DNA of 64,000 nt. Source: Antedon mediterranea (Eukaryota; Echinodermata; Crinoidea; Comatulida; Antedonidae). The position numbers and the translations under genes are program-made. The stretch spans positions 20,148,501 through 20,212,500 of the forward strand of contig NC_092672.1 in the NCBI RefSeq assembly GCF_964355755.1. Direction: 5' to 3'. Positions 24,469-35,691 of the stretch are shown one piece after another. A model generated the notes under the pieces. The model ran no database searches. It saw only the letters and a program-made list of their open reading frames with translations, and was not told where the DNA came from. Every line of letters starts with the position of its first letter. Position 1 is the first letter of the stretch.

Positions 24469-25375
24469 GTAAGTTGTATACACAGTATATCTAGTAATTT
24501 CATATAATTATGCATGTATTATTGCATCGTATTGTAAATATCACAGTGTATGCAGGTATATTTTTTACAATACTCTGAGGATTATACTATTTGCTGCACC
24601 TACCCCCTCACCATTTCGCTCCATCACTAGGACAGAATAATCTGGATTTTTTTAACCATATTATAATCCAAGTTGATCAGCTACCACCATTCAATCCTGA
24701 ATGTTAAATGTTCTTTAGGCCTATATTTGTTATCCTCAAATTAGTGCATTCTATTTGTGTACCACACTCTATGCAAACTTCCTATATCTGTACCTGGCTG
24801 GTGCCATGATATTATTGTAGGTATTATTGATTCCACTGTAAATTCACCAACCTATTTATTGAATCTTAAAGCAAAAAATATATAAAACCATAGAGATATT
24901 GAGATAAAACCAAATATTTTATCTTTTGATTCAAAAAGATTTGATGTAAAATAGTTTAAAAAGCTGACAAGAAGCTTTTATATTAGCATTATAATGAATA
25001 AAATTGTAAGGTGAATCAATCATAAAGTATTATAACTGATATCCAAGTATACCATTTATATCGTCTGCAAAGTATATTGAAATTTCACTAAAGAACTTTG
25101 TCCTTTAAATGAAAAGGTTTTTTCTCTCCAGATATCTTGCTAAATAAATATGCTCTTTTTGTATTCAGTAAATATAATCAATCAATATAATCAATCAAAT
25201 GATAGATAATTAATGGTAAACATTCAATAGGTTTTGATTATATCATTTGTAAATAATCCATGTTTCGTAAATGAAATTGGAGAGTTTTTACTAAAGGGTT
25301 GTATGTACAATCAAAATATAATATTCACAGTATTAGTACAGCTTATGCACTTGGTTTTTTTTCATTTTTTTCAAG
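24469..25375. other. Intron, nothing identified
   Basis: AT-rich. A tract TTTTTTTTCATTTTTTTCAAG at its end makes a strong-looking 3' splice site for the frame at 25376. Confidence 0.5.
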
Positions 25376-25474
25376 AATGGAGACAACGCTCTGCATATAA
25401 TTGCTCGAGAAAAGCTTACTTATGAAGAACACAAAATACCCTTTTGTTCTTCATACAGGACATACTATACATGA
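25376..25474 (+). pseudogene. Ankyrin-like frame: decayed exon or short terminal exon
   Basis: After a good polypyrimidine tract and AG, the frame opens NGDNALHIIAREKLTYEEHK, matching the start of an ankyrin repeat in the same register and phase as the neighbouring exons. It then loses the repeat pattern and meets TGA at 25472 after 32 codons. No GT donor of the right phase is visible before that stop. It may be an exon that lost its second half, or an alternative last exon that would truncate the protein after the repeat at 24370. No AATAAA is obvious just downstream. Confidence 0.5.
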
Positions 25475-27129
25475 TATTACGATACCATCTGAATTAAATA
25501 TTCAGCCAGTGTGCAAAAACTTCTGGATACTATTTAAGTCGATTATCAATGACTTACACAATTTAGCATTCCTATATGCTAACGCCTTTTTAATGTTTAT
25601 ATTATACAATGCTTTTTTTAAATAATTACAGCTGTTTTCAATGTTTTGGATACACATTATTATACATGGATAAAAAGGTTAAAGAATACACAAAAAAAGA
25701 AAGAAAAGGGAAGAATTATATTGGATAATAACAATTTAAACAGATTATAAAGATGCAATATTTAGAACAACAACAAATATTGCGGATTGAATTGTGTCTC
25801 TTTTTTAAAATATTATATGGATAACGATATACAACAATGACAAAAAAAGGAAGATTATATTTGACAACAATGATCAAATAGATTATGAAGATTGTAGATT
25901 TAAAACAACTACTGTATTACATATTACTGATTAACTTGTATTAATCATGTCATTGAATGAATGAACAAAAGTGCTGGTTCAAGCCACAAAAGAGAAAAAA
26001 AAACCAGTGCTAGAACCCTGGTGCATCGTGTATAAGAGAATGACAAAGTGCATAAAGTATAAAACCATGAAAGAGTATAAGAGCATGTAGACTTTCCCCA
26101 AGTCTGTATTATCTTTTTTTTTATCTATTTGTTTTTATTTCGACCGCAATTTTTGTCTGAAAATACAGACTTGTGAAACACGTATAGAAATCGATTTGCA
26201 GACATCGCAAACATCCGATAAGAATGACGTAAGTTATCATACCGTATTTGGCTATATGGGGCGGGCGGTATGTAAATATGGATTTCGAATCAACCAATGA
26301 TCATTTTGTTTCAAAATGAAAAAGATCGAGTACGTGCAGTGCTGAATGTACGATCGAGACTGTTGAAATATAAAATCGTAATGCCAAGTTGTTTTGTTTA
26401 TTAATTGTTTAGTCCTTGGCCTAGGCCTCTTTCGTAGGTCCTTCTGAATTCGCACGTATGACCTGCCTAATAAAACGCCAATAAAGTAGTCCTACATACC
26501 ACCACCAGCACACAACAGGTCTACACACCACCACACAGCAGGACAGGGTCTGGGTGGGAATTAAATCAAAATTATCTCCGCGTAATAAATGATCCATTCA
26601 ATGTTTGATTTGCGGATTTGCTAGCCTATCATCAAGACTAGTTTTCATGTTCTTGGGAAAAATTCCATAAAATGTTTACCAGACTACTAGGCTGCTAGGC
26701 ATATAAACAATTTCCAGCCTTCAGAAACTTTCATAAATGTACCCAAGTACACATTGTCTAAACGTAACATAGCGCATGCGCATCATCTTAGTTGTTGAGT
26801 CTTTGAAATTCTGAAATATGAATATTAAAACGGAGTACGAGTGAGTAGCCAATCGCATGCAGCTGAAACTAGTCAACTGGATAATCGTATGCACCAAGAA
26901 TTCTTGGTGTCAAACCACGTGACTTGTGCGTGTTTCCCCAGACGGAGTATCCAAAATCAAGTAGTATACGTATGAAACGCCATATGTGCCAAACTATTTA
27001 TCTTTTTACTAATATTAAGACAAAACTCCGTCTGGAACCCAGACTAAAGAGCATGATGTCAATACAGAGAAGTGATTAGTGGTTTTCTGTAGTTTGCAAC
27101 GCCCTTTTCATTAATTGGGTACGTGTGTT
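25475..27129. other. Intron, no gene; weak local duplications
   Basis: Two diverged copies of an AAGAAAAGGGAAGAATTATA-type segment lie at about 25700-25770 and 25835-25900. Inverted ACTCCGTCTGG strings occur near 26940 and 27030. Nothing else is supported. Confidence 0.4.
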
Positions 27130-27935
27130 AATAGAGCATTGTCACACATTGCATACAAAAACAAGTCATGATATTAGTTTATGCTCACAAAACTGAATTC
27201 AGAAGAACATCAAACATATATTTATAAATAAAATTGAAAAAAAAATGAATTAGTAGTTTCTATAATTATAAATTGCTTTAACAAATAATTTGGGATTTAC
27301 ACTACCCATCTGAATGTCAAACACCTTAATCTGAATACCTTATCCAACCTGAATACAGCATTATTATACTACACTTTAATCTGAATACCTTATCCAACCT
27401 GAATACAGCATTATTATACTACACTTTAATCTGAATACCTTATTTAACATGAATACAGCATTATTATACTACACTTTAATCTGAATACCTTATCAACATG
27501 AATACAGCATTATTATACTACACTTTAATCTGAATACCTTATCAACATGAATACAGCATTATTATACTATACTTTAATCTGAATACCTTATCAACCTGAA
27601 TACAGCATTACTCCCTGATTATACTACACTTTAATCTGAATACCTTATCAACCTGAATACAGCATTATTATACTACACTTTAATCTGAATACCTTATCAA
27701 CATGAATACAGCATTATTATACTACACTTTAATCTGAATACCTTATCAACCTGAATACAGCATTATTATACTACACTTTAATCTGAATACCATATCAACA
27801 TGAATACAGCATTATTATACTACACTTTAATCTGAATACCTTATCAACCTGAATACAGCATTATTTACTACACTTTAATCTGAATACCTTATCCAACATG
27901 ATTACAGTGTTTAAACAGCGCATAATACTATCCCT
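27130..27935 (+). repeat. Interspersed repeat with internal 57-bp minisatellite
   Basis: Same element as 22350-22610. Between about 27320 and 27900, the segment ACTTTAATCTGAATACCTTA + CAACATGAATACAGCATTATTATACT is repeated roughly ten times with near-perfect fidelity and an occasional CTCCCTGA insertion. The flanks, from AATAGAGCATTGTC and to CAGTGTTTAAACAGCGCATA, match the unexpanded copy. Confidence 0.9.
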
Positions 27936-27939
27936 TACC

Positions 27940-28330
27940 AAAGCTGAATGCCTTCGCTTACCATTCACAAAGCATTCGAATGCTACTCCTGGAATGCTAT
28001 TATTGGCATTCGAAGGGCTAATACTTAGCATTTGAATACTAGTGGTATATAAGCATTCAATAACTGAATTTAGCCTTCTAATGCTTCTTAGCATTCGCTA
28101 AGCCTTCCAGGGAGCCGAATTATTTAAATGAGCTTGCATGCGAATGGTTAGCACTAGCATTCGAATGCTAGTGGGTGAATGCTACACTAGCATTCGAATG
28201 CTAGTGGGTGAATGCTACACTAGCATTCGAAAGCTAGTGGGTGAATTCTACACTAGCATTCGAATGGTAGTGGGTGAATGCTACACTAGCATTGGAATGC
28301 TAGTGGGTGAATGCTACACTAATACTATGC
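27940..28330 (+). repeat. Palindromic 33-bp minisatellite (CTAGCATTCGAATGCTAG)
   Basis: From 28150, five units of 33 bp repeat CTAGCATTCGAATGCTAG + TGGGTGAATGCTACA, each containing an 18-bp perfect palindrome or a one-base variant. Looser AGCATTCGAATGCTA and CATTCGAAGG strings extend back to about 27940. A plus-strand frame reads TSIRMLVGECY over and over, a by-product of the 33-base (11-codon) period. Confidence 0.9.
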
Positions 28331-28954
28331 AAACTAGTGAGCAAATTACATGTTAGCAGGGAAATGCTACATAGCATTACGCTACAGTATTGTAATAGGA
28401 ATTCAGGATTGCAACAAAACAAGTTAAAACTCTCATCAGACTACTGTACAGTATGTTATGATGTTAAACTAGAACCTAAAATAAAAGGCAATTCAACACA
28501 ATATTCGTACAAAAAGTACAACCCTTTTTTACTTTAATTGTTTTGATATATTAATAAGATGCTTCATTTATCATCTAATGGGGGGTAAGGATGTTACCTC
28601 GCTAAGATCTTATGTCCCACATACCCTACCGTGTTTAATTAATTGTTTATAAGTTCATCTATTCAAACTTTTATTTATTTTTTATTTGTTGTTCAAGCAA
28701 CTCGCTTCTACTTTTGCATTATTCTTCTCCGAGAATCAGTCTGAAAGATAACAAAAATCAAGACAATTATTTGCAAAGGAGACCTGTTCCTTTATGTACA
28801 GTCAGTATATAGCAGATAAAACTGAATTTGTATGCACTATTCTCTATTCTGTAGGAGGACTATTGATTTATTTAATATTTACCCTTTTTAAAATAAATAC
28901 TTGTTGTGTGGTTACTATGTTACTGTTTGTATTCATTTCAAATGTTGGAATTAG
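28331..28954. other. AT-rich stretch upstream of the orphan-family fragment
   Basis: Frames at 28307-28537 and 28794-28994 show no motif. The last bases, TTGTTTGTATTC...GGAATTAG, could be a 3' splice site for the frame at 28955. Confidence 0.4.
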
Positions 28955-29569
28955 GACAAGCTTTGGATGGAGTTTGAAGTGGGGAAGCACTTGAAGTACA
29001 TCCCAATACACGAGATTGCTTCTTCTCTTGGACCACAAGCATCAGCCGCTTACCTTTTCTTTAATTCCTTTAGCGGTTGTGATACAACTTCATCTGTTCA
29101 AGGAAAGCTACATTTAACAAGACTGCCATGTATGACTCCAATTTTCAAGAGGATGTCATTGTCTGTAGGGGATATTAGTAAAACAGACACAGATTATCTA
29201 GAACAGTTTGTTGTAACTATGTACTGCAGAACATTTAATGGAAAGAAGGTAAATGATGCAAAACGATATCTTTTTACAACAAGAGGAAAGACTATTGAAA
29301 ATATCCCCCCAACATCTGCGGCATTAAGAGAACATGTGCTTGTTCTACAAGCCAGGAAGTGGTACAACTGTCTAGATGCCTTCAGGGTTGAACAGGGCCC
29401 AGTGAACTGGGGATGGAGGAAGGACGGCAACAAATTTAGTCCAGTTTGGAGTTTATTGCCGGAACGACAGGTTTTAATTCACTGTGATCTTGGATGCTGT
29501 AAATGCAGAAAGAGTGATTTACGATGTACAGAGCTGTGTGGTTGGCAGGAAAAATGTGACCTACAATAA
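28955..29569 (+). pseudogene. C-terminal part of a Cys-rich orphan family, PIN/FEN-like
   Basis: The frame opens after an AG with DKLWMEFEVGKHLKYIPIHE, then FFNSFSGCDTTSS, LEQFVVTMYCRT, NDAKRYLFTTRGKTIENIPP, WGWRKDG and a Cys-rich tail CCKCRKSDLRCTELC. From memory this order belongs to a multicopy family of uncharacterised invertebrate proteins. The F(S/T)GCDT block recalls the metal-site Asp of PIN/FEN-like nucleases, and the tail resembles CXC/TSO1 zinc-binding repeats; both are inferences. The segment between about 29098 and 29170 fits the family only in another frame (KTAMYDSNFQEDV), so two compensating indels are likely. The N-terminal half is missing. It is probably a transposed or dead copy inside the ankyrin intron. 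Confidence 0.6.
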
Positions 29570-29639
29570 TTGTGTCCGTGTTAAATGCATGTAACTATAA
29601 ACATAAACAAATAGTGTAAAGCCAGTACGGTTTGAACAT

Positions 29640-30425
29640 TCAAAATGGCCGCCATGCAATCAAAGACGTTATACCAATATGTTTGTTGACCTCAATACCA
29701 TATTATACTTTGTACCTAAAATTAACAGTAGGTACCCTACTGAAACATTTTGAGTTCGCCATTTTGAAATTCAAAATGGCCGCCAGAAAAAATGTTAGTT
29801 AAATACCAATAATTATGTTTGGTGACCCATTACCATATAATTTGCATCTAGATTCAGAACTCTATGTGCCTTTTTAGCGGAGATATACCTGAAAAGTGAA
29901 AATTTGGGGTCCGCCATTTTGAAATCCAAAATGGCCATCATGCAATCAAAATGTTAGTTATACCAATATTTTTGGTGACCCCATTACCATATAATTTGCA
30001 CCTAAAATCTGAACTCTGGGTGCTTTTTTAGCCGGCAGAGATATACCTAAAAAGTGAAAATTTGAAGTCTGCCATTTTGAAATCCAATATGGCCGCCATG
30101 CAATCAAAATGATAGTTATACCAATATGTTTGGTGACCCCACTACCATATAATTTTCACCTAAAATCAGAACTCTGGGTGCCCTTTTAGCCGGCAGAGAT
30201 ATACCTAAAAAGTGAAAATTTGAAGTCCGCAATTTTGAAATCCAACATGGCCGCCATGCAATCAAAATGTTAGTTATACCAATATGTTTGGTGACCCCAT
30301 TACCATATAATTTGCACCTAAAATCAGAACTCTGTGCCTTTTTAACAGAGATATACCGTACCTGAAAAGTGAACATTTGGGGTCCGCCATTTTGAAATCC
30401 AAAATGGCTGCTTTCTCCTGACAAA
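29640..30425 (+). repeat. Tandem repeat, period about 155 bp, with ATGGCCGCCAT
   Basis: Six diverged units start at about 29640, 29777, 29928, 30085, 30243 and 30399. Each has GCCATTTTGAAATCCAAAATGG, GTTATACCAATATGTTTGG, CCATTACCATATAATTTGC and a GAGATATACCTAAAAAGTGA block. The core ATGGCCGCCAT is an 11-base near-palindrome and GCCGCCATnTT is YY1-like. Minus-strand frames across it are by-products. Confidence 0.88.
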
Positions 30426-30840
30426 TTTTGTGCAACCCTTCCATTTCACGTTTTTGACACCCCAATGAATAACTGTGCAAAGTTTCAAAATATTATCACA
30501 ATTTGAAGGATTTGCCTAAAATATGCACCTTAACATGCCTACTACAATACAAACTTCACTAAAACTTCGAAAAAGAGGAAGACATGAGAGGGTCAGTAAC
30601 CATCGCATATGTTTATGGCCTATTGGAGACGCAGGAAAACACTAAAAAACTACAGCGTATGCACATAATTTAAACCATTTTATAAAATTTAAAACGTAAT
30701 TGTCCGAACTAAAGATAAATCATGCAGAAGAAATATAGAGTAGTATATAGAGCAGGATGTACCAATTGTAAAATAGTTTGCATTAAAGAAACGAGTAGGA
30801 GCACTCAAAACAAGAATAAAAGAATATAACACATTGATGA
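30426..30840. other. Intron, nothing identified
   Basis: No supported feature between the tandem repeat and the LINE fragment. Confidence 0.45.
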
Positions 30841-31466
30841 CAACACCAAAAGAATCAATTAGCATTTAAAAGCTGGAAGTACCTGGATTCAAGATCAACA
30901 GAGATTCTTGTTCACGCCTTTGTTACATCAAGACTAGACTGTTGTGACTCATTACTTTATGGCTTACCAGCAAAGGATATCTCTAAAATTCAGCGAGTCC
31001 AGAACACAGCTGCCCGATTGGTCGTTCAAAGCCCCATAAGGCAACATATCCCACCTGTGCTGAGACAGCTTCATTGGCTTCCAGTAACACAAAGAATTAC
31101 CTTCAAGATCCTGCTATTTGTTTTCAAAGCTCTTCATAATTCTTCATCTAAGTTCATTTCTGAACTTATTCAACCTTATGTTCCTAAGCGGTCTCTGAGA
31201 TCTAGATCTGAGTCTCTTCTTGCCCATATATTTCATCATTCCACTAAGTTTTATGGAAATCGTTCATTTTCTTCGGCATCCGTTTCTCTATGGTATGCGT
31301 TGCCTATTGAAATCCGTCAGGCTACTTCCACCAGTGTCTTCAAATCTCTCCTCAAAACCCACCTTTTTAATTTGTAATTTTTTCTAAATTTTCTGTCTTT
31401 GTAAAGCGCATTGAGGCTTTCAGCATAATGCGCTATATCAAGTACCAGTTATTATTATTATTATTA
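30841..31466 (+). mobile_element. L2/CR1-type LINE, 5'-truncated, with (TTA)n tail
   Basis: The frame is open from 30841; family-like sequence starts about 30880 with YLDSRSTEILVHAFVTSRLD and continues to TAARLVVQ. It then has LHWLPVTQRITFKILLFVFK, KRSLRSRSESLL and SLLKTHLFNL before the stop at 31375-31377. These are the conserved C-terminal blocks of CR1/L2-clade RT proteins. The short 3'UTR has TGTAAAGCGCATTGAG and GCGCTATATCAAG, the usual tail of this group, and ends in TTA repeats (31450-31466). The frame carries no stops over about 165 family-like codons, so the insertion is fairly young. Confidence 0.9.
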
Positions 31467-33345
31467 AAAGGAAACCGGATAAAACGATGAACAGAGGGCG
31501 CCAACCAACTGTCATATTTATGACTGGTCTCCAATCTGCATCGTAACACACAACTGACAAAGTCTAGCTGACAGCTTGACAAAACTGCCTTGACACACAA
31601 GTTATTTTACCGACTTACTATACATGAACTGTATCTCATTTTTTCCATCGCAAAACCAACAAAAAAGACCAAAATATTATATCCATATATATTGTTATTA
31701 ATGTTAACAAAAATGGATATTATAATAGTTATGATCTTCCTCTCCATTCACAGTTTATATTGGTGAAACGTTGGTTTTTACTCAATTTTCAATTCTCAAT
31801 TTCCTGAGTCCAGATCAATCTAGTGCATTGACAACGATCGTAGACATAGATGGTCAGCCATGTTATTTAAACAAATTGCCTAAGCCATGTAACTGTAATA
31901 AAAACTATTCAAAACTTAGTCCTACCAAAACAACTTAATGGTGATTGCATTCATTGGCAATTTTAAAAATTACATTTAGGCCTACTCATTACAACTCATT
32001 ATTTGGAAACCAAATGTTAATCAACAATTCTGATAGTCCGTGACTTTGTCCTATTTTGGTCCCTGTATGTCTTTTTATGTAAGTAGTTTTATGTTGACAT
32101 AAAGAGTATTTTGCTATAAAATCCGGTAAATTGCTTTAGTTTGGTATTTCACCATTTTTCTTATTTTTTACAGACCATTTTAAATTATTTGAAAAAAAAA
32201 ATAAACCAACAATATAAACTTATATTTAAAACAAAATTAAAAGCAGTTATTTTTCAATGTAATCTCTGACATGAAAGCTATTTTGGGTTGCTGAGACACG
32301 ACAAAGTAACACTACCTCCAGTACAGTAGACCTTAGGTCCCTCTGAGTTTGTGCGGCAAGACTGGGTCTTATTTAGCAATGCCCTGATCAAACCCTAATA
32401 AGATGCTTTTTTTATTAAGCAAATGTAGGATTAAAAATAATTTAGAGTACACACATATTATACACATTACACTACAACTACCATACTGTACATTCACTTC
32501 ATTTTAGTGCTTTTAATATTACTTCACAGGCAATTTAAATCTATTTCTGTACACATTTCACTCACCACTAATAAGTATGTTAATGAAACTTTGCATAAAA
32601 AATCATTCATTACATATTTTTGTTGTTGCTGGCTTTTTCCTTTTTTCATGTATCCATCTAGGCCTAATGACTGTTGTTTAATACTGAAAAATATGTTGCA
32701 TACTTAATCTGTTCTGAACCACACTATTTATCTTCTTTGTCTCTGAATAATACTGTACAGTATATTAATTACTAGCTATGCAATTCTAGTGCATTATCAG
32801 TATACTTATATCAAAGGTTCAAGTATCCTTCATTTTTTTCAGTACAAGGTTGCTTAAGTATATCTAATAATTAATCATAAATATATTGATTAGATAATGT
32901 ATTTAATAATTTTCTCATATTTGTATAATTTTCTAACAATAGGTGTGGAACTTTGTAATAATTAAATATATGATGTAGTAATACTTAAAATTGTATCTGG
33001 ATTTTTTTAAATCATTGATACAATAATACATGAATCGAGTGTTGTCAACAATTATAGAGCATTCATGTTAACAGTTAATGTTAACTGAATATGGTGTTAC
33101 TGTACTTTTCAAAATAAATATTAAAAATAATACAAATATAAAGTTAATTTGAATTAATTTAATGATATTGATTGCAATATGCCTAATGAGGTTTGATAAT
33201 GAAAATGAGAAGTCAGCAGGGTGAATTTTCAATGCAAGATGTATTTACAACGTGTCATTTAAAAAAAATCAATCTGCAAATTGATATTAAATACCACTTA
33301 AAAAAAGTTTATTTGAAAGTATTTGTATGAAATTATTATTTTTAG
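31467..33345. other. Intron, no gene supported
   Basis: AT-rich; the 66-codon frame at 32507-32707 has no motif. It ends in the TTATTTTTAG acceptor of the next ankyrin exon. Confidence 0.5.
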
Positions 33346-33444
33346 AATGGATCAACACCTCTGACTGAAGCTGCATATACAGGTTTACAGGAAGTCTGCT
33401 TGGCCCTTATTAAAAAAGGAGCTAATTCAAATCACCAAATAAAG
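33346..33444 (+). CDS. Ankyrin-repeat exon 3 of those visible
   Basis: A 99-bp phase-0 exon with acceptor ATTTTTAG and donor GTACTT, a weaker match to the GTAAGT used by the other three exons. It encodes one repeat: NGSTPLTEAAYTGLQEVC at the start and LIKKGANSNHQIK at the end. The usual GH at the helix turn is GL here and the H of TPLH is T, so it is a more diverged repeat, but length, phase and the KKGANSN turn are intact. The preceding intron is 8.9 kb and the following one 19.4 kb. Confidence 0.9.
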
Positions 33445-33685
33445 GTACTTAGCACATTCATTCATTATTTTTTTTAATATATTTAAAAAGTATAAAAATG
33501 ATAAAATAGAGCGAAAAAAGGAAAACACAGTAAAAACAATTGCGATTCAAAGGACGACCAAAAATGGTTAATACGTATTTACAGTAATGTATTGCAATAC
33601 TATATCTAAAGGTTTTTGGGTTTATAACACAAAGGCCCATAAATTTACCTACAGGTACTTTAACGTGTTGAACTAAATAGTTATA

Positions 33686-33832
33686 TTGGAATGTTCCCTT
33701 CTTGGCAAATCAATACATTTATATAAACGTATATTAAATCTATCAAAATAGTATTTTTTAAAGAAAATCAGCCTTCAACATTTTGATGCTGTACTCGAGC
33801 GGTTTTCAGCTATTAAAAAAAATTATCATAAA
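33686..33832 (+). repeat. Interspersed repeat segment, copy B
   Basis: Direct counterpart of 6542-6700, from TTGGAATGTTCC to ATTATCATAAAAGG, with about ten bases missing around GCCTTCAACA and GAGCGGTTTTC. Confidence 0.8.
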
Positions 33833-34629
33833 AGGCAGGGGAAGATCCAGGATTTTGTGAAGGGGGGTGGGACGGGGGTGTGGTGTTGTGGCCAAACTGT
33901 AGAGTGTCCACACAAACATTTGAAAATATAACACCTCTAGATGGTCAGAAATGGCACTCTCATGTAGCTAGCATGCTTCCAATGAGCAAAACGATCATAC
34001 TTTTTCCCTCCAATAAACACACGTAACTAATTAAAGGAGGATAACATTTTTTGGCCGATTTCATTCACTCAGTATTTTGTGCATCTAGAGGTATTAAGCC
34101 CCGAAAAAAGCTCAAAATGCAATGCTTATTATAGCTCAATATTTTTTTACATAAATTTGTTGGGGAAATTAAATATATCAATATAAATAGGTGTTGATAC
34201 AGTTGAGTATGTATCGGTGGGTGGCCTAGAAAACAAAATTGGTAGCTAATGTAAACTACAGTACACAGTTACCATAGTTAGTGTATTATTATTATTAACA
34301 TATCCTCTATGATGATGATACACTATACTATATAGCCACACGGTGTTCCATTTTGACGGTAGGCCTACGTGGTTGTCTCGCGGTGTCTTTTGTACAAATA
34401 GTTCGTGGCCAAGCTCGCTGTATGAGTACGATACACACGTCAATATCATGTTACATCCAGGGACCAAAATGTGTTTATTTTTCAGGTGAAAATAGGCAAC
34501 TCATTCGCAACTCTTTATTTACAGACACGTATCACTTGACGTTGATCGTTGTAACAGTATGTCATTTCTTTTGTTTAATCTTGGCAGCAGAGGTGGAATA
34601 TCTGTACATCAACTGAACGTTGCAGTTCA
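33833..34629. other. Intron; G-rich scrap, no gene
   Basis: GAAGGGGGGTGGGACGGGGG at 33860 is low complexity. Frames at 34246-34616 on both strands have no motif. Confidence 0.4.
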
Positions 34630-35300
34630 ACCACCACCCCTCCTCCTTAATGTCATGAGTAGCGTTGTAAAGCCAGTACTTCTTATTTCTATTGACAGTT
34701 AAAATATATAATTATAAAGTAACACTGAAAATGCTAATACCAGTAGATGTACAGTAGTGTACAAACAATATATATTATATATAATATTGTAAGACGTCAT
34801 CGTATGAAAACAATCCATGTTTGATACGAATTTATAAATATGAAGATACCACTCCATCATAAAATAATGAGATAGAAATATAGCAGGCAGGCAGATACCA
34901 TGCAATAGGCCTACAGACAATTCAAGTCTAAAGTTTATTTTGTTTTCATTTTAAAGTATCTCAAGATGGCAATTATATTTGGTTACATATTACATCATGT
35001 TTAACTGTATTCTCTCTATGTTCATTTTTATAATTTCCAGTTATTAACGACAAAGTTCCTGTATTCGAGAGCCATCTGGGCAATTGCAACCGCGTATGAA
35101 TACATTTACTAATGATGTAGGTTTTTATAGGACGTATTTTAGTTTTATTCGTATTCGTATTAAGGACATTTCAGTAAATCACGCATGACCTTTTTCTCAA
35201 TGCTTTAGAAAGTGGGTTCATACTTTTCGTAATAAATTTTACCAGCAATTGAAAACCATTAGGCCTACTAATTAAGTTGAGTTAGATAATTATTTATTGA
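34630..35300 (-). repeat. Interspersed repeat, rearranged inverted copy of 5.7-6.3 kb
   Basis: On the minus strand it contains GGCTTTACAACGCTACTCATG (about 34645-34675), ATGGCTCTCGAATAC (about 35063) and TTATCTAACTCAACTTAATT (about 35270-35290). The order of the blocks differs from the copy at 5.7 kb. Confidence 0.5.
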
Positions 35301-35691
35301 CGAATACATTTTTTGGCCACTCCTTTACTTTCATAAAAGTTCTTAAAAACTTCTGCATTTCCTTTAAGAAGTTTTACTGTTCAGATTTTTAGATACGTTA
35401 GTCAAAATAGTATTAAAATGGTTAGCATTTTTTTTATTATTAGAGCAGACCTTGTTGTCTATGTTCAATAGAATTTGGGGCGATTTTTTAAGTTTTCTCG
35501 TCATAGCCAACTGTTTTTAGATGTGCCCATAACTTTTTTGGGTTGTCTTTGTTATTCTCTAGTTGTTTTCTAAAATACTCTGCTTTTGCACGTTTGATAT
35601 CTCTACGCACCTGGTTCCTTTTTTTTGCAAAAAATCACTACATTACTTTGTTATTTCCGTTCTTTCGTACTTTTCGCAACATAGATTCCCG
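35301..35691. other. Intron left of the large array
   Basis: No feature recognised. The array begins abruptly at TCGATGCAAGTTG (35692). Confidence 0.45.

Noticed and set aside
26930-27035. Inverted ACTCCGTCTGG strings as a small TIR element
   Set aside because: Only about 11 bp match, and no target duplication could be found.
28138-28356. 72-codon frame with TSIRMLVGECY repeats
   Set aside because: A by-product of the 33-bp tandem repeat; no flanking gene structure.
30116-30480. Minus-strand 102- and 68-codon frames
   Set aside because: They cross the 155-bp tandem repeat and repeat its units; not coding.
34246-34616. Overlapping frames on both strands
   Set aside because: No motifs; chance frames in moderately GC-richer intron DNA.
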